DNA of 64,000 bases from Costus lasius (lineage: Eukaryota > Streptophyta > Magnoliopsida > Zingiberales > Costaceae), in contig CM050449.1 in assembly GCA_027563935.2 (NCBI GenBank), positions 14,460,501 through 14,524,500 on the forward strand. The letters are read 5' to 3'. Both the position numbers and the translations under genes were made by a program. The notes beneath the pieces were generated by a model. The model was not told where the DNA came from and ran no database searches. It worked only from the letters and a program-made list of their open reading frames with translations. Below, piece by piece: positions 24,601 to 38,800 of this stretch. Within the stretch, counting starts at the first letter, position 1, and each line of letters starts with the position of its first letter.

Positions 24601-25867
24601 GATTGAATAAAAAAATATTTTTTATTTTAAAATACTTTACAAAATATTATGTAATAAATTAAAATAATAATAAATATATTTATATAATAATTTTAGTAGT
24701 AAAAATATTTATATAATAAGTATTTTATTATATTTTATATTTTTAATAATACAAATATATTTACATTTAATTTTGAAAAGTGTGCTGGGTATCACACATA
24801 TAAATCAGATTTTGATTAAAACCTAACTCTTCAAACTCAAATTTATTCCATCTAACTAATTGGGTACGTCCATGGTTAGGTTGGGTCGAGTCTGGTACCT
24901 GTCCTGGTGGGGTTAAATTTTTATCCCTAAGCAGAATCATCTAATCTCCGCCCCATGAAGGGAATAGTGGCAATATTTTCCATCCGTTTATGATTAAAAA
25001 AAAAGAAGATATACAATTCTTTGCTAGAATGTAGTTCAATTATCGAGGCGAGGTTCCAGCGGTCATGCTTTTCTTCTGAAAATGTTGATTCTGTAGTACA
25101 TTTTTACTGTACCTTCTCTTTCCTCAAGCAAACTTAACGATTGTCTTCCCTATCCAGCTGGACTAGCTGAGCAGATAAAATTTGACCGCTATTTTCAACC
25201 TCATTTTCGGTATTACATGAGGGAAGTGCGCACTGTGGTTTATTCTCAGTTCCTTGAGTCCTACAAGAGTGTGACTATGGAAGCAATGTCAACAGCTTTT
25301 GGAGTATCTGCTGATTTCATCGATCTGTAAGTACTTTGTTTACTCCTTTCTATGTATGCATGTAGATGTTTATGTATATGTCTACTTATGGATGGCTTTG
25401 AAGATACTTCTGGTGCCAAAATCTTGTGTTTCTGATGGCTAGCAAATGCTTAAAAATTTCAGTTTAGATTCTCTAAACAGAAGATTCACTTGGTTTAAAG
25501 TTCTTACGGTTTCATCGATCTGTCAAGTATTTTGTTTACTCTTTTGTTTTTTTGTATATATATATAATTATGGATGGCTTTGAAGATATTTCTGATGCCT
25601 TTTCCTTATGGTTCTAATGGTTTCCAAATGCTCTTAAAATACCAATATAGATTTACTAAACATAAGATGTTTCGCATGTTTATATTGCATAGGGAATTAT
25701 CTCGCTTCATAGCTGCTGGAAAGCTTCATTGCAAGATCGACAAGGTTGCTGGAGTCTTGGAGACCAACAGACCTGATGCAAAAAATGCACTTTATCAGGC
25801 GACTATCAAGCAAGGGGATTTCTTATTGAACCGAATCCAGAAGCTTTCCCGCGTAATAGACTTGTAA
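21699..25867 (+). CDS. RPN7: 26S proteasome lid subunit RPN7 (PSMD6), with in-frame stop
   Basis: RPN7 is a PCI-domain subunit of the lid of the 19S regulatory particle and is needed for lid assembly. Exons: 21699-21834, 21953-22067, 23021-23111, 23196-23341, 23418-23631, 23699-23807, 25158-25326, 25693-25867. All junctions are GT-AG and in phase. The N-terminus [18 protein letters not shown], the helical repeat region ([33 protein letters not shown]) and the C-terminal PCI part ([20 protein letters not shown], ending KLSRVIDL) are almost textbook. Two oddities are in exon 5. A TGA at 23455-23457 replaces the Arg expected in ERKN(R)LKVYEG, a C-to-T change from CGA. Two codons (Ser-Leu in the usual LDRVSLKQK) are missing near 23620. 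As read, the protein stops less than halfway. This could be a recent pseudogene, a mutant allele or a consensus error; the rest looks under constraint. Intron 6 contains a MITE. Confidence 0.9.
24475..24928. mobile_element. hAT-like MITE candidate in RPN7 intron 6
   Basis: The left end TAGGAATGGTAATGGCAGAGTACCC and the right end GGGTTAAATTTTTATCCCT are imperfectly inverted. The flanks AAGCATGT and AAGCAGAA agree in the first five bases, suggesting a decayed 8-bp duplication. The interior carries symmetric GGTACC-containing words around an AT-rich core and no coding capacity. Confidence 0.45.
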
Positions 25868-27169
25868 CCAGTTATCAATTGAGCATTTTGTTGTTGCAGC
25901 ACTCTGAATTTTCGTATGAGTTTATCCCTTCATGAGTTGAGACTAGCACTATAAATGTCAAAAATATTAGGCGCATTAATCAGTTAATCCCTTCATAAGA
26001 TGAAGTACAATGATACAACAGTTGGTTAAAGTTGCTAAACATATAATTTACTTTATAAAATACCGGTTTTAGAGCATCAGATTCTTGTAACTATCACCTG
26101 GGTTATTAAATACCCTTCATACAGATTTTTTTTCCTTAATTAGTCAAAGTTTGAGATAATGGTGCCAAAATAAAATAATGCAACCTGTTTAACAATACCA
26201 ATGAAACTGACTAATTACAGTAACAATAACTTGCTCAGTTTACTATGATTCATCTGTCTAGCTAATACAATATGCGAAGTTTCATCTCTAGGTATTGCGT
26301 GATTGCTTTACAAAGCTTTGTGGAAGCATGATTCATAAATGGGGCTGGTTTTCCGTAGCTAGAAGTCCAATAATTCTTTTTTTTATCTAGGCTTGCAGAT
26401 TGAATATTCCAATCCACTTCAATGCAGCGGCTAGATTTTGGTTCTAAGGCTTGAGAAAATAAAATTCTAAACCGCACTTCTTCAAAATATGACCATATAT
26501 GTACAGCAAATTATGATTGCATAAAAACCCATCCATGCGCCGATTCGATTTGATTTAATTAGGAAAAATCAGAGTTGACTAAGGATCAGGTTAGGTTTGG
26601 TTAAAACCCAACTTATAGAAGTTAAGGCGGGTTGAGTCAGATCTATAATTTTCACTACTCGTCTTATAAAAATTATTTCTACCATTAACTAAAATAACAA
26701 AATCCTAACCCTAACTCCATCGCTTGCGCTGATCGTATAATCGTGAATGAATTGGCAATTATTAACTCAGTTTTTAACCATAGTTTGGACCTTTCAGTTT
26801 AATGAGCTCATCCGTCAGTTAAAAAAAAAAGAAGAAAAATATATCAAGACCTACCACCTTGGTTTCACAGAGAATAATTAAACCAAATTTAAAGCAAAAA
26901 GATACAGTTTAAGTAATGAGAAGGCAATGATGGGGATCGAGTTTCATCTCAAGCCACTGGTATTGATTTTGTATGATACGAAATCTCTAAATAGCAACTT
27001 TGATATAAACATTTCAAAAGCAACAAAAAAACATAATAAATGATATTAGATGATGAAAAGACACTTTACATTTCAATGCAATGAACTTTGGAAGTAACAC
27101 AGAATCTCGACTAATCAACTTTCTAAAACTAAAAGAAGATTATAACTTCTACCATGGCGTAGAGAGAAG
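25868..27169. other. Spacer between convergent RPN7 and TPC1
   Basis: The 3' ends of RPN7 (plus) and TPC1 (minus) face each other across 1.3 kb. The sequence is AT-rich and should hold both 3' UTRs and polyadenylation sites. I see no repeat with clear ends, RNA gene or conserved ORF. Confidence 0.6.
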
Positions 27170-30100
27170 TTATGCTTCGACACACTGGCTCTCACTTAGT
27201 TCATTGCTCAATATGCGATGAAGAAGAATATCTACTGTGCGACTCGTCGACTTCACACTACAAGGGAAAAATAAAGTTTTAAGTCGTGTTTGCTTGACCA
27301 AGCATATCAATCACATTGGAGTAAGGCAAATTATTTATTACCCAACAAGTCGACGCCGCTCCTTCCCTGTGGGTACATCCTGTTCCAGAAAACAAAGATC
27401 CAAAGCAGGAAAATTTAGAAAATGGAAGTTTCAACTAATTATGTTGAAGAACCAGTTAAGGAACTGCTAACAAAATTAAAACAATCATCGTTGGTAATAC
27501 ATATGCTCAATGATCTAACGTTGTGCCGCCAACTAATACATGAACATACTTTTGAGTTGGGTATAGCAAGTGTCCCACATACTTTTGAGTTGGGTATAGC
27601 TAAGTGTGGCTGTGGGACTTAACTAAGTCAAACGATGGAGCTAATGCTGAGCAGATAATCCAAACTAGCGTACTACCTGGGTATAGCTAAGTGTGGCTGT
27701 GGAACTTAACTAAGTCAAACGATGGAGCTAATGCTGAGCAGATATCCAAACTAGCGTACTACCATGCTCTTTAAATAGCTGCTGCATGTTTACAAGACAT
27801 CATTGTTGGTTTCATTAAGCTAGACTGTAGGACCAAAAATATTTGGTGGTATGAGTGGATGTGATTATTGACCTTACGAATACATCCTAAAATTCTAGGT
27901 CTTTTTATTTTATTGGTTTTGAATTATGATGAGCACAAGAGTTCATCGTTAATTATCCCTACGTACCTAAGTTAGAGTACCTTTAACTAAGAAATCTAAA
28001 TACGGAATGATCATATGTAGACTTGGAAAAAAGACTGTTATCTATTGAAAATGACTTAATGATGATTGTCTGATAAATTTATAAATAAGCATGCTGAAAA
28101 TGACTCATGAATATTAATTTGAAATTTAGGAATAATTATTGGCCTAAAAGTGACTTAATTTGATTTTTGAATTATGATTAGTCAGGAAGTGGCATGAACA
28201 CCTGATATGTTTATAAGTATTCGGCTAGAAAATGACTTATAAATCCTTATTGAATAATTTGATTTAAAACTCAAGACTAATTATTGGCTTGATGGCTTGA
28301 ATATAATTATTCAATCAATACTAAACTTGAAATGCCTATAAATATTTATGAAATTTTATTCAGGACATAGTATAATTATCAGCCAAAAAATGATTTAGCA
28401 ATAACTATAGGATGATTTATAAATATTCAACTTGAAAATGGCTTATGTGTATTTAGAAAAGTTTGATTTAGAATTTAGGACTAGTTATTAGCTAAAAAAT
28501 GACTAACAATAAATTTATAAATATTTGGTTTATATAATTTGACATAGAACATGAGAATAATTATTGGCCAAGAAATAACTTTCCAATAATTATCCAATGA
28601 ACTTATAATAAATATTAAACCTGAAATGAAAGAAAATTTTTGTAATTTGTTTCAGTTTGGTTAAACATCAAAAGAATGTACAAAAGCAATATTTAATTTA
28701 AATGAATCTCAATCAAATTAACTCTATGTTCTTTTACCAATTATATGATTATGTTCAGGTTCAATATAAATCGACTGAGCATGACGCCATGCACTTCGTT
28801 TGTTTGACTTTTGAATGGTTCTTGGTTGCTCGTTTTCAATTCTAAGTCTGAGTGATTTAAATTTCTCGACATCAAGACCTTGACATTTATCCTTTTGTTT
28901 AAATTTAATTAGGCATATCTTTCTTTGTTTGACCTTACTAGGTTTTTATCTTTTTGAGTAAACAAGGCCGTTTCTTTGGACAGAATTCATAGGAAAAAGA
29001 AAAGAAAACACAACTAGGTTTTTAGCTTTGTTTGACCTTACTAGGTTTTTATCTTTTTGAGTAAACAAGGTCCTGTTTCCTTGAACAGAATTCATAGGCA
29101 AATGCAACTAGATTCAACGTGTTTTCTTTTCTTTTTCCTATGAATTATGTCCAAAGAAACAGGGCCTAAGTTTTCAGCCCACTTAGTTTGCTTTATCTTT
29201 TTGTTATGTGAGCCCAAGTAATTGCTCAGTTGTTTTTCCCCAAGACTGAGATCTCTACATGTGTCGAGTCCGAGGCTTCTTTTTTTTGTTCAAGACGCTG
29301 CTACTATCGTATTTTTAATTCCTTGGATTTGTACATATATTTTTCTAAAGTCCAGAAATGACTCAGGGCTCAAATTATGTTATCCCAAGCATGAGCGTTG
29401 TTTTTTTAATTTTGAACTCGAACTAATGTGTGTACAAATCGATTGCACATAAATTTGTACTTTTTTTAATATCAAACTCATTTGTGCTCCTTGATCTTGA
29501 GATAGGTAGATCACTATTTTGATTTAGTTTAGAGCTTACTCTCCATCAAATTCAAAAAACATAAAAAGATAAATCAACATTTTGATTTTTTTTTAAAGTT
29601 TACCCTCTAAGAAATTCGAAACCATAAAAAGATAGATCAACATTTTGATTTATTTCAGATCTTGTTCTCCATCTAATTCAAAGACATAAGTAGGTATATC
29701 ACAATTATGATTTATTCCAAAGTTTATTCTCTATTCAATTCTAAGACAAGAAGATAGACTAATGTTTTGATTTATTTCAAAGTTTACTCTCTGTGTCAAT
29801 TTAATTTATTTCGAAGTTTACTCTTTATCCAATTCAAATGATAGATTGGCATTTTGATTTATTTCAAAGTTTACTCGCCATCGTATTAAAAAACATAAGA
29901 TAATAGAATGCCTTGTTGTTCTTTCGATCCTGCTTCTTCTTCTTCTTATTTTTTATCGTCACACTTTCTTGTTATTCGTCTCTCCTCAATCCTGCTTTCT
30001 CCTTTCCCGTTCACCCTTCTCCCCTTTCTACCGTTCTGTTCTTCTCTTCATGATTATTTTCCCTTCCGATACTGCTTTCCCTCTCCGTCTTCGTTTTTTT

Positions 30101-33100
30101 ATCTCTGTGTTCTCTTCTCTTTTTCTCCTTTTCTCTATTCTCTCCATTTTCTCCCTTCACTTCCTCTCTATGCTCTCCTATCTTTGTCCACCCTTTATTG
30201 CTCGTGTATCAGCTTTTGCATGATTTATTCAGTTCTCTTTTTAGTTTCTTTTAACTTCTAGTAACCTTCGAGAATCTATAACTATTCCTTCCCTTTGTTA
30301 CATTATTTTTGCTCAATTTTGTCGAATAACTTTCAAGAATAAGCATTCCCTCTCCTTTAAATATTTCTAGAATTTTTAAAATAAATCAGGGAAAAAACCA
30401 TGTTCAACGTAGAGACCAAACTAACAGTGGATAATTATTACAGGATTTCCAAGGTTACAAATTGTTCTTTTGGCTTATTGTTTTTATTAGAATAAACCAC
30501 ATTCCTCAAAGCACAACTAGAATCCAACCTTCTCTACCTAGTTGTAAATAAATTACAATCCAGTAGGGCATCTGAACAACCAAGTTTCTTTACTTTCTTA
30601 CTTCTAAAGTCTAACTTGGACGGAACATGTCCAAGCCTCCTAATGAACATTAAGTACATGCCCAAACTTTGATGTATCATGTTATATATATAAAGGATTT
30701 AGAATCGGCAACTTATTTCATTAGCATCATCATAATCAGCAAAATTCTAAGAAGGGGAAAAAGTAAGCATTTTGATGCAAGAATAAGAATGTCGAACTAT
30801 ATGTGTATGTGTAGTTTGATATTGGTTTTATTCGAGTACTACACCAAACTGGTATATATAGGGCTTACTACTGTTTGAAATACCGGTTTGAACCAACCGA
30901 TATTTCCGATTCGTACTGGTCTATACTTGAACCAAAATATGAAATAGGTTGATACTGGACTAGTATGATATATATTTAATTATTTATAATATATATTAAT
31001 GTAGACCTGTATTGACCAGTATGTAGTTGTCCGAGTATAGATTGACACCGACCCAAGGCATGGACTAGTATACTGATTTGACTTGTTTTCGTAACCTAGG
31101 GGCTTTCCACCCGATAGAGAATAGTTAAAAATGTAGTTTGTATCCACATACAAGTTAGGCTTTGCAAAATATAGTTAAATTAGCTTATGTTTCAGGATAA
31201 CTACCTGAAGATGTCACATAGTGGTTTCAGCTAAAATGCATTTTTAGTAATATAATCATAAAAGATTATTTTCTAAGAACATAAATTGTTTACTTGGATG
31301 AAAAAGCATCATGCTTCTGTTCTTTCTAAAACTTACACAACATTGGATATGGAAGTACCTTTTCCTCCGTGAGGTCAGGGGTTGATTCAAGTTCCATTTC
31401 AGCAAAGAAGGCTTCTAACACAAAAGCAACAACCTGAGGAAACAAACAAACAAAAGCTTTAGGTGATATCAGTCATCAACAACTATCATATACCAACTGA
31501 GCCTTAGCCTTGTTGTTGGTTCCCCTCTTCCTATTGAAGAGGTTCTAGATTCCAATAATCGGGGCAGCTCATCCCAGAGATATTGCATCCCTTCATTTAC
31601 TCTCAAATCTCAATATAATTAACCAATTGTAGATAAAAAGTCAAGAAGACTTTGAACTTTAGATATGAAGTTACTTGCAAAAAAAAACATTTGGCTACTG
31701 CACACAAATTTGACATAAAAGAAGTGTAAACAAAAAATAACAGACATTTTATCAGCAATTTTGACCGGTAAAACAAAAGTAGACTCATCGCACAAAAAGA
31801 TCAATAGCAGAAGGTTTAAAATAAAATATGCATAATTTCTAAAAAAAATAGCAAATTTTGAGAGCTACTCACCAAATTAAGCAGCAACAAAACAGTTATT
31901 AGGTAAAAGCTGATGAAGTAAATAAGAGTCCAAGAAGTTCCAGTCAATACGCTATAGCTCTGCAAAAAAAGGAAAAAAAAATCACATCCTAAGATAGAGT
32001 TTGAAACCCATCATTCAAGTTTATGAACTTTTGCTAAAAATTTGTGCTTTAGATTAAGTAGATAAAAAGATAACAAAAATAACACTTGAAGCACAAATGT
32101 TGTATTAGAGAACTTTTATAAATTGCCACTAGAGAAATGTTATATGTAATTTAGTCCCACATCGGCTACTCATCTATCTATTGGTGTATGATCACTGTCA
32201 GACCATATTTTACCCATTTCGTTAATATTCAGAATCTCAAGTTGGTATGTGAGTCATCCTAGCTGCCTCGCTGCCCTCCCTCTGCCCTCTTCGCTGCTCC
32301 CTCTCCTCTCTCTCTACCCTCTCCACCTCTCCCGGGAACATTTGCCCCTCCATCTCCTATTGTTCATCCCATCTTCCTCCAATCTTGGCATTTACCTCTA
32401 CCTCTTCTACCCGCTAGTCATCTCTCATTGCCAATGGGCTCAATCTCCCACTCCCTTTTCCCTATGCTCCCTAAGATTGTGGGATGTAAAAACAAAATAA
32501 TTCTTGTATCTTATTGAGTTCTTTCTTCTTGTTTTCTATGATTGAAGATGGATCTCTCTAGCTCCGCATCTCATGGTCCCTTTCTCCTCAAAGTACCACC
32601 ACCAATTTAATACTACCAACTACATCTATTTTATCTGGAAACAAACTTTAATTTTTTTCTCCATTGCATGAGAAACTCAAATATATCGACACTACCCTTG
32701 ATGCAAGGATATTACCTATTTTTCTATGGAAACTTTTGATAATGTTGTACTCAGTTTGATTTCTGAACAATACGATACCATATATTCAGTGGCTATTGTG
32801 TTTTTATCGATCTGGAAAGAAATTTGGGATAATACTTATTCTTTAGAGAGGAATATGGTGCGTTGTATACTTTATACCTTATAAAAGGAGAATTTTAACC
32901 TAGTGTAAGAGGATTATTCTCTGTGGGAGTATTATTCAAAGTAAAATGGTAAAAATTATAGATCTACCATACACTCCTATTGGCGAGCTCATTGAGCTTC
33001 TCGAGCAACATCAAGAATTTCTTGCTGCCAAATTCTTCTCCAGTCTACCGCTAGGAACCATCTTCTTGTAGCTATGACTAATTTATGATTATATTGACGA

Positions 33101-35785
33101 CGAACTATGATAGGTCTCTCTATTCATTAATTGCCTCTTCTTCCTCCGTTGCTGTGGCTTTAGTGGTTTATGGTAGCTTTGTATAAGATAAGTTTCAGTC
33201 TTGTAACTTATTTAAAATCATAATTGTTATATGAAGCATGTTTGAGGTAAGCCTAACTGCTTAAGAGAAGATGAGATTAGATGGAATCATTATCATCCAA
33301 TATTAGTAGCAGTAAAAAGATCTATTATAGGGTCTTAGAAAGTTTGATTTTGGTAGTAATGATAAAGGATTTACGGATGAAAATATTTCCTCAGGCCTAA
33401 CGGCCCCAATTATCTCTTCTTAATGGTGTTCCCCAGGCTTCTAATCCTTGTCTTCCTTGTCACAGTCTTCATCATTTTCCAATCTTTATTTCCACATCGT
33501 ATTTATTCTTCTTCCATTACCTAATATGTAGAACCCATGGACTATATATCAAGAACATGGAGAAAGTTAAAATGTAGCAAGTCGCAAGTGGCAATTCCTA
33601 TTGCAAGGGTAAGGCCAGAACCAGATTGTGCACACTCATAATTGGATTTGGAACTCCCGTTTCTCCAAAAAGTATTTCTCTTGAATACCTTCCCAACTCC
33701 CAAAAACTTAGGTGAAACAGAGTCAACAATCTCTAGTATGTTACTATGTAGTTCATTATTGCAACAACAACGGAATACTATCTTCCGTTAATGTACAGCA
33801 CTACAGCTGCATTAGCAAAATAAACAATCAGCAATGAAAAAAAAATACAACCATATCTTTTGAACAAGAGAAACATAATCAATTCCTAATTAAATAAAAA
33901 AGAAGTATATGTACGATACCTGCATCCATGATTGCCAATTTCCCATCACTAGCAGATTGAATAGTGTCACCATACCATTTGGGTAGTCATTAAAGTTGAA
34001 AAGCAGATAGCTAAACATAAAAAAGCAATGAATAAGGCAATGTTCCATTAATAAATAAGCAATAACAGTTAAGGAAATCATCATGACACTTGAAGTGAAA
34101 AAAAGTTACAACACGAATCTACATAATCTAGAGTATACAGAAAACGAAGTCAACTTGTAAAATTAGAAGAAAAGAACAGAAGAATACTCGTTGTCAGAAA
34201 GATCAGTAGCAGCCAGATCAGAGTTTCCAGCATTTACCATTCCGCCAAACAGCTACAAAATAAGACTGTCATTAATAGTTTGGCATATACAATTTTCAAA
34301 ACAACTATCGCTATGGGCAGCTTAGATAAAGATGTTCCTATTCTGACAACTTTGTTTTAACAGTTTATAGAGTAGGATCCTCATTTATCTTCCAGCTGAT
34401 TTAGCATTAAAGAAGAGGAAATGCAGCAATTGTAAAACCATAACAGTGTTATCCACATCTAATTCAATACCGAATTGCACATTCACACAATGTTTTTAAT
34501 TTCGGTCCATATCGACTATACTGCCAAATACAAACATATTTGAGGTATGATCGATGCACAAACATAACAGATCAGAACCTAAATGCTTCCATTTCCTATG
34601 AAGAAAGAGTAGTGTACCAGGAGCATTAAATAATTATTAGTTCATATGAACATTTTCCGTATGCACAACATAATTACTGATTTTATTACCACATGTACCA
34701 TAGTTACCGCTGCATGGATGATAGTGCGTGCACGGAAGAATAATAACCAATAAGTCATTCTACATACACAACTTGGATTTTATTCAATACAATGAGACAG
34801 AACTCTCTCAGGTACTTGCTTCTTGGACAATGAATTTCGTGACTTTGTCAATCAGGTTTAATTAAGAGAATACCTTGTTGATTTATTATTATATATCGAT
34901 GGAATATTTAACTTAATTTCCAGTCACAGGGTGATCATGCATAGATGTTTCAAATATCGCTGCTTCGTAAGCACAATACAAGTACAAAGTGTATTGTAAA
35001 TCGGGCAAACATGCTTAGAATAGAAATTACAATATCTATGCAGGCATTAAACTAAGAGCAGAGATTTCACAATAATTGCTGAGACAACATACCTGCTCCC
35101 CAAGTGAGCAATAAATACACAGTACACAAAATATTGTCCCCAGGTACGGCATCAAACTAGGAATAAGAGTCAGGAATGTCGCCACAAATGCTTTATACTG
35201 CTGGACATGAAGCAGAAGTCTTACTAATCGTAACATCCTAGCAATCAGAAGGTAGCGAATCCTGCATAAACAAGTATATCATGAATATTCTGTCCAATGT
35301 GCTCTAGAAAAGAGCAAATATACTATTTGTCACTTCAGGTCGGAAGCAAAAGGCCAAATTTCTGGACCTATCAAAATCAAAACAAGAGTGTGAAAAAGCT
35401 GCAGGAAATGTTCAAAGTCCACCCAGTTATACAGTAAGGTCTATGTTTGTTCTTCCCAATCAAAATGAGGATACTAACACAGAGGTCACGTGAAGAAACA
35501 AAATAATGTGAGTATATATTTAGAAAGACAATGAAAATCAGGTTATTGAGATTAGACAAGTACAAACTTTTGCTCTCATATCCTATAAAAAGAGGATGCA
35601 GTTTCTTTGAGCTAGGCAATCATCTGTCTAAGCATCTAGGACTTCAAAACAATCTTATTTCCTTCCTTGAGGAACAGGAACCCAGTAACAGGCTTAAATG
35701 AAACATCTAGAACCCTCCAAGGTTTAAGATACTGGTCCGTATCGATGGTATGATACACGGTATCAATGGTACCAGTCGATATCAA

Positions 35786-35847
<62 letters not shown>

Positions 35848-38800
35848 CACCGAGTACTGACACCGGTCCATGGTTGGACCTGTATATCCTGCCTATACGG
35901 ATAATGTTTGGAATACTCTAAACTTCAAAGTTACATCATTTTAAGGGAGGCAACTCAACCAAGAAGTCTGATGAAAAAGAAAATTTTACCAAAAGAAGAG
36001 AACAAAATAAATTTATGAGAACGTTAGCCAATATAGTAGCTAAATGTGGAGAGTGAGCAGAGTGAGAAAGAAGAGAAATAGATAGCATCTGTATGGAAAA
36101 TTTCAATCAAAGGAATTTCCAGAGGTCCAACCTTTATAGTGACATGGGAACACCATGTTAGAGTTTTTCCTTTGCATCTCAGATGGCTAATGCAATAATC
36201 ACATATAAAATTTCTCTACTTGGGGACTGAACACATTAGCCGCATAATTTAATATTGACAGGAGCTTGATGCGCTAGGCAAACCATCTATTCAATTTCTG
36301 GGGATGTTGGGACTTCAAAGAGTGAATACACACTTCATTCCAGAGTATTCTACATCTACGTTTTCCTTGGAACATAGTAAAATGAAAAAAAGAAAAAAGA
36401 AGGAAAAATGCCCTAGATGCGTAACCAAGATGATGGGCCCAAATCAGAATCCAATATTCTCAAAATTCAAATATCATGTACAGGCAACTCCATATTGTAA
36501 GGGAACCGAAGACAACTGATTATCATTGATCCAATATGTTATATGCGAGAAGGTATTTTAAAAGCATGGGGTACAAATTGATACGAATCTCATGTATCAA
36601 AATTCCTTACTCAGTAAAGCTACTGTATTTCTCATTCTCATTAGTCTCAGCATCGCACCTCTGTGTTCTAGTGCTATTATCAACCTAAGGACACAGGAAA
36701 TAGCTAATGGATCTATCAGGTTTTCACAAATGATTCCTCATTCGAATCTCGGAACCTATTTTGTAGAAACAAGTATCATCGTTAAAATTTTTGTCAGAGT
36801 ACAAAAAAATTAGGTTCATCTAGAAATCTTTTCAGGATATTATCTCCAGTACCTTCTGAAAGTATTATGAGGGATAGTTGACAAGGTATATGGTACAGAC
36901 TACATATCTCATTTTTATTGAAAATTTTGCCCTGGGAGGAATTGTTTCACTAGCTCCATCATTTGCTGCTTAATCTAGCACTTCTTCCCCTCACTTCCTA
37001 CTTATTCTATAGATAATCTACAAAATTAATCTCAATTAAATCAAGTAAAAGTGCAACCTTAATAGATCTAAACTTATGGAATACTGCATTGGTAAATATA
37101 ACAACAATTGGAATAATATGAAATTACCATTCTCCATTTGAAAGAAAAGGGAACATGGATGGGAAAGCAAAAGTCACGGTCTCTCCAATAACTGCAAAGA
37201 GGAAAACACATTTTTCATATAGACATGCAATCAGAACCAAATTTCTCCATGAATCTCAGGTCAAAATTCGAAAAAGAAGTTCTCAGAGCATCTTCAACAT
37301 CGGAACTTAAACAGCGCTTCAGTTCATGGAAATTATGGAGCTGACAAGAAACACAGTGGCTCTGGAATTGAGAAGGAAGAAATCTCCATCTTAGTTCACT
37401 TGTAACTTATCAAACTCCAAACAAGGAATTCAATCAAAGACACAATTCCGCAACATTCATGAGGACATTACGCTTACTATTAATAATCTTAAAGACAAAA
37501 TAATAGTTAATGTTAACCTTTTGGTGTATCTTGAAATTTGAATTCACAATAGTTTTGTAGGTTTCAGCTGAAATTTATTACTGAGGTACAGGAGTGAAGT
37601 AAAAGAGAGTTATCAGGTTGATCTGGCTAGTTTTGGTTGGTTGTTGATCACAAACTTTCTTTTCATGGCCACTTAGCAGGCTAGCATTGCGTCAATATTC
37701 AGCAAACAGTTTATCTCAAATTAGATTCAGAAACTTTTACTGTTGTAAATTCTCTTCAGCATTATAAATATAAAAGATATTACATTCCTTGATGATGCCT
37801 CATTTTGTTCAAACCGAAACATTTAATCTTGTTGAGGAGAGGATTGATTGGCAATGAAAGGTGTTACTATAGTAACCCATTCTCGCCAACAAGGTATTCC
37901 TTGATCAAAACTTCAAAAAGAATAGTACTAAAAAGAACGATTGCACAAGAGAAGAAGAAAGGTGCCATTGATTGCTTTATGACAGCCCAAAAGCTCCACC
38001 ACTTATGCCAGGCAATAAATGAGGATACTATTAATCAAATTATACCTAGAAAAGGCTTTTGAAATCATAGATTAGAAATTCCTCAATAACTTAGTGTAAC
38101 AAACTGTCCTAACAAGTGGAAGCTTGGGATACAAACCATTCTCTCCTTTATGAAACAGGCTATTGTGCTAAATAACAAATCTAGCCAAGGCCTTTGCAAA
38201 AGATATGCCTAAGGCAGTAGCTCCGATCTATCTCTTCATTCTTGTGAGAAACATCCTCTCTCCTCAAGTCAGCTTAGCTTCTACAAGTGGTCATAGCAGC
38301 ATTGCACCAAAAAGAAGACTAAGCTTGCAGAACATAGTCACAAACTCACGGTACAATGATATTCAGCAAGGATCATGTGATAACATCAAAATTTTGAAGA
38401 TGTTCCTATATGCATTTGAATTAATCTGCTGAAGGACAGTAGGAAAAACTAGGCCTATTCACATTTGAAAAAAAGCAATAGAGGGCTACCTACTTGGACA
38501 AAATAATGAGTTGCATAAAAAAGAACTTCGTATCAAATATATAGGTAATTTACATTGACCACCCAGAGACATTGCATTGGCAAGAGAGATATGATATAAA
38601 ATGAACATTTCTTTCCAATTATGCTTCATATTATGTACACAGCTCCATGATTCAATATTTGACTAAAAGTAAGGCTTAGCCCAAATAAGATATCTGCAAA
38701 TTTTCTTACCAATTATCCATGTTACTACAAAGTCAAATTTATTTTGACCATCCATCCAGTAAGCATCAAATCCATATGAAAAAATTTTCAAAGCCACCTC

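Noticed and set aside
35636..35863. ORF with a Tyr-Ile repeat
   Set aside because: Translation of a (TA)n microsatellite in a TPC1 intron.
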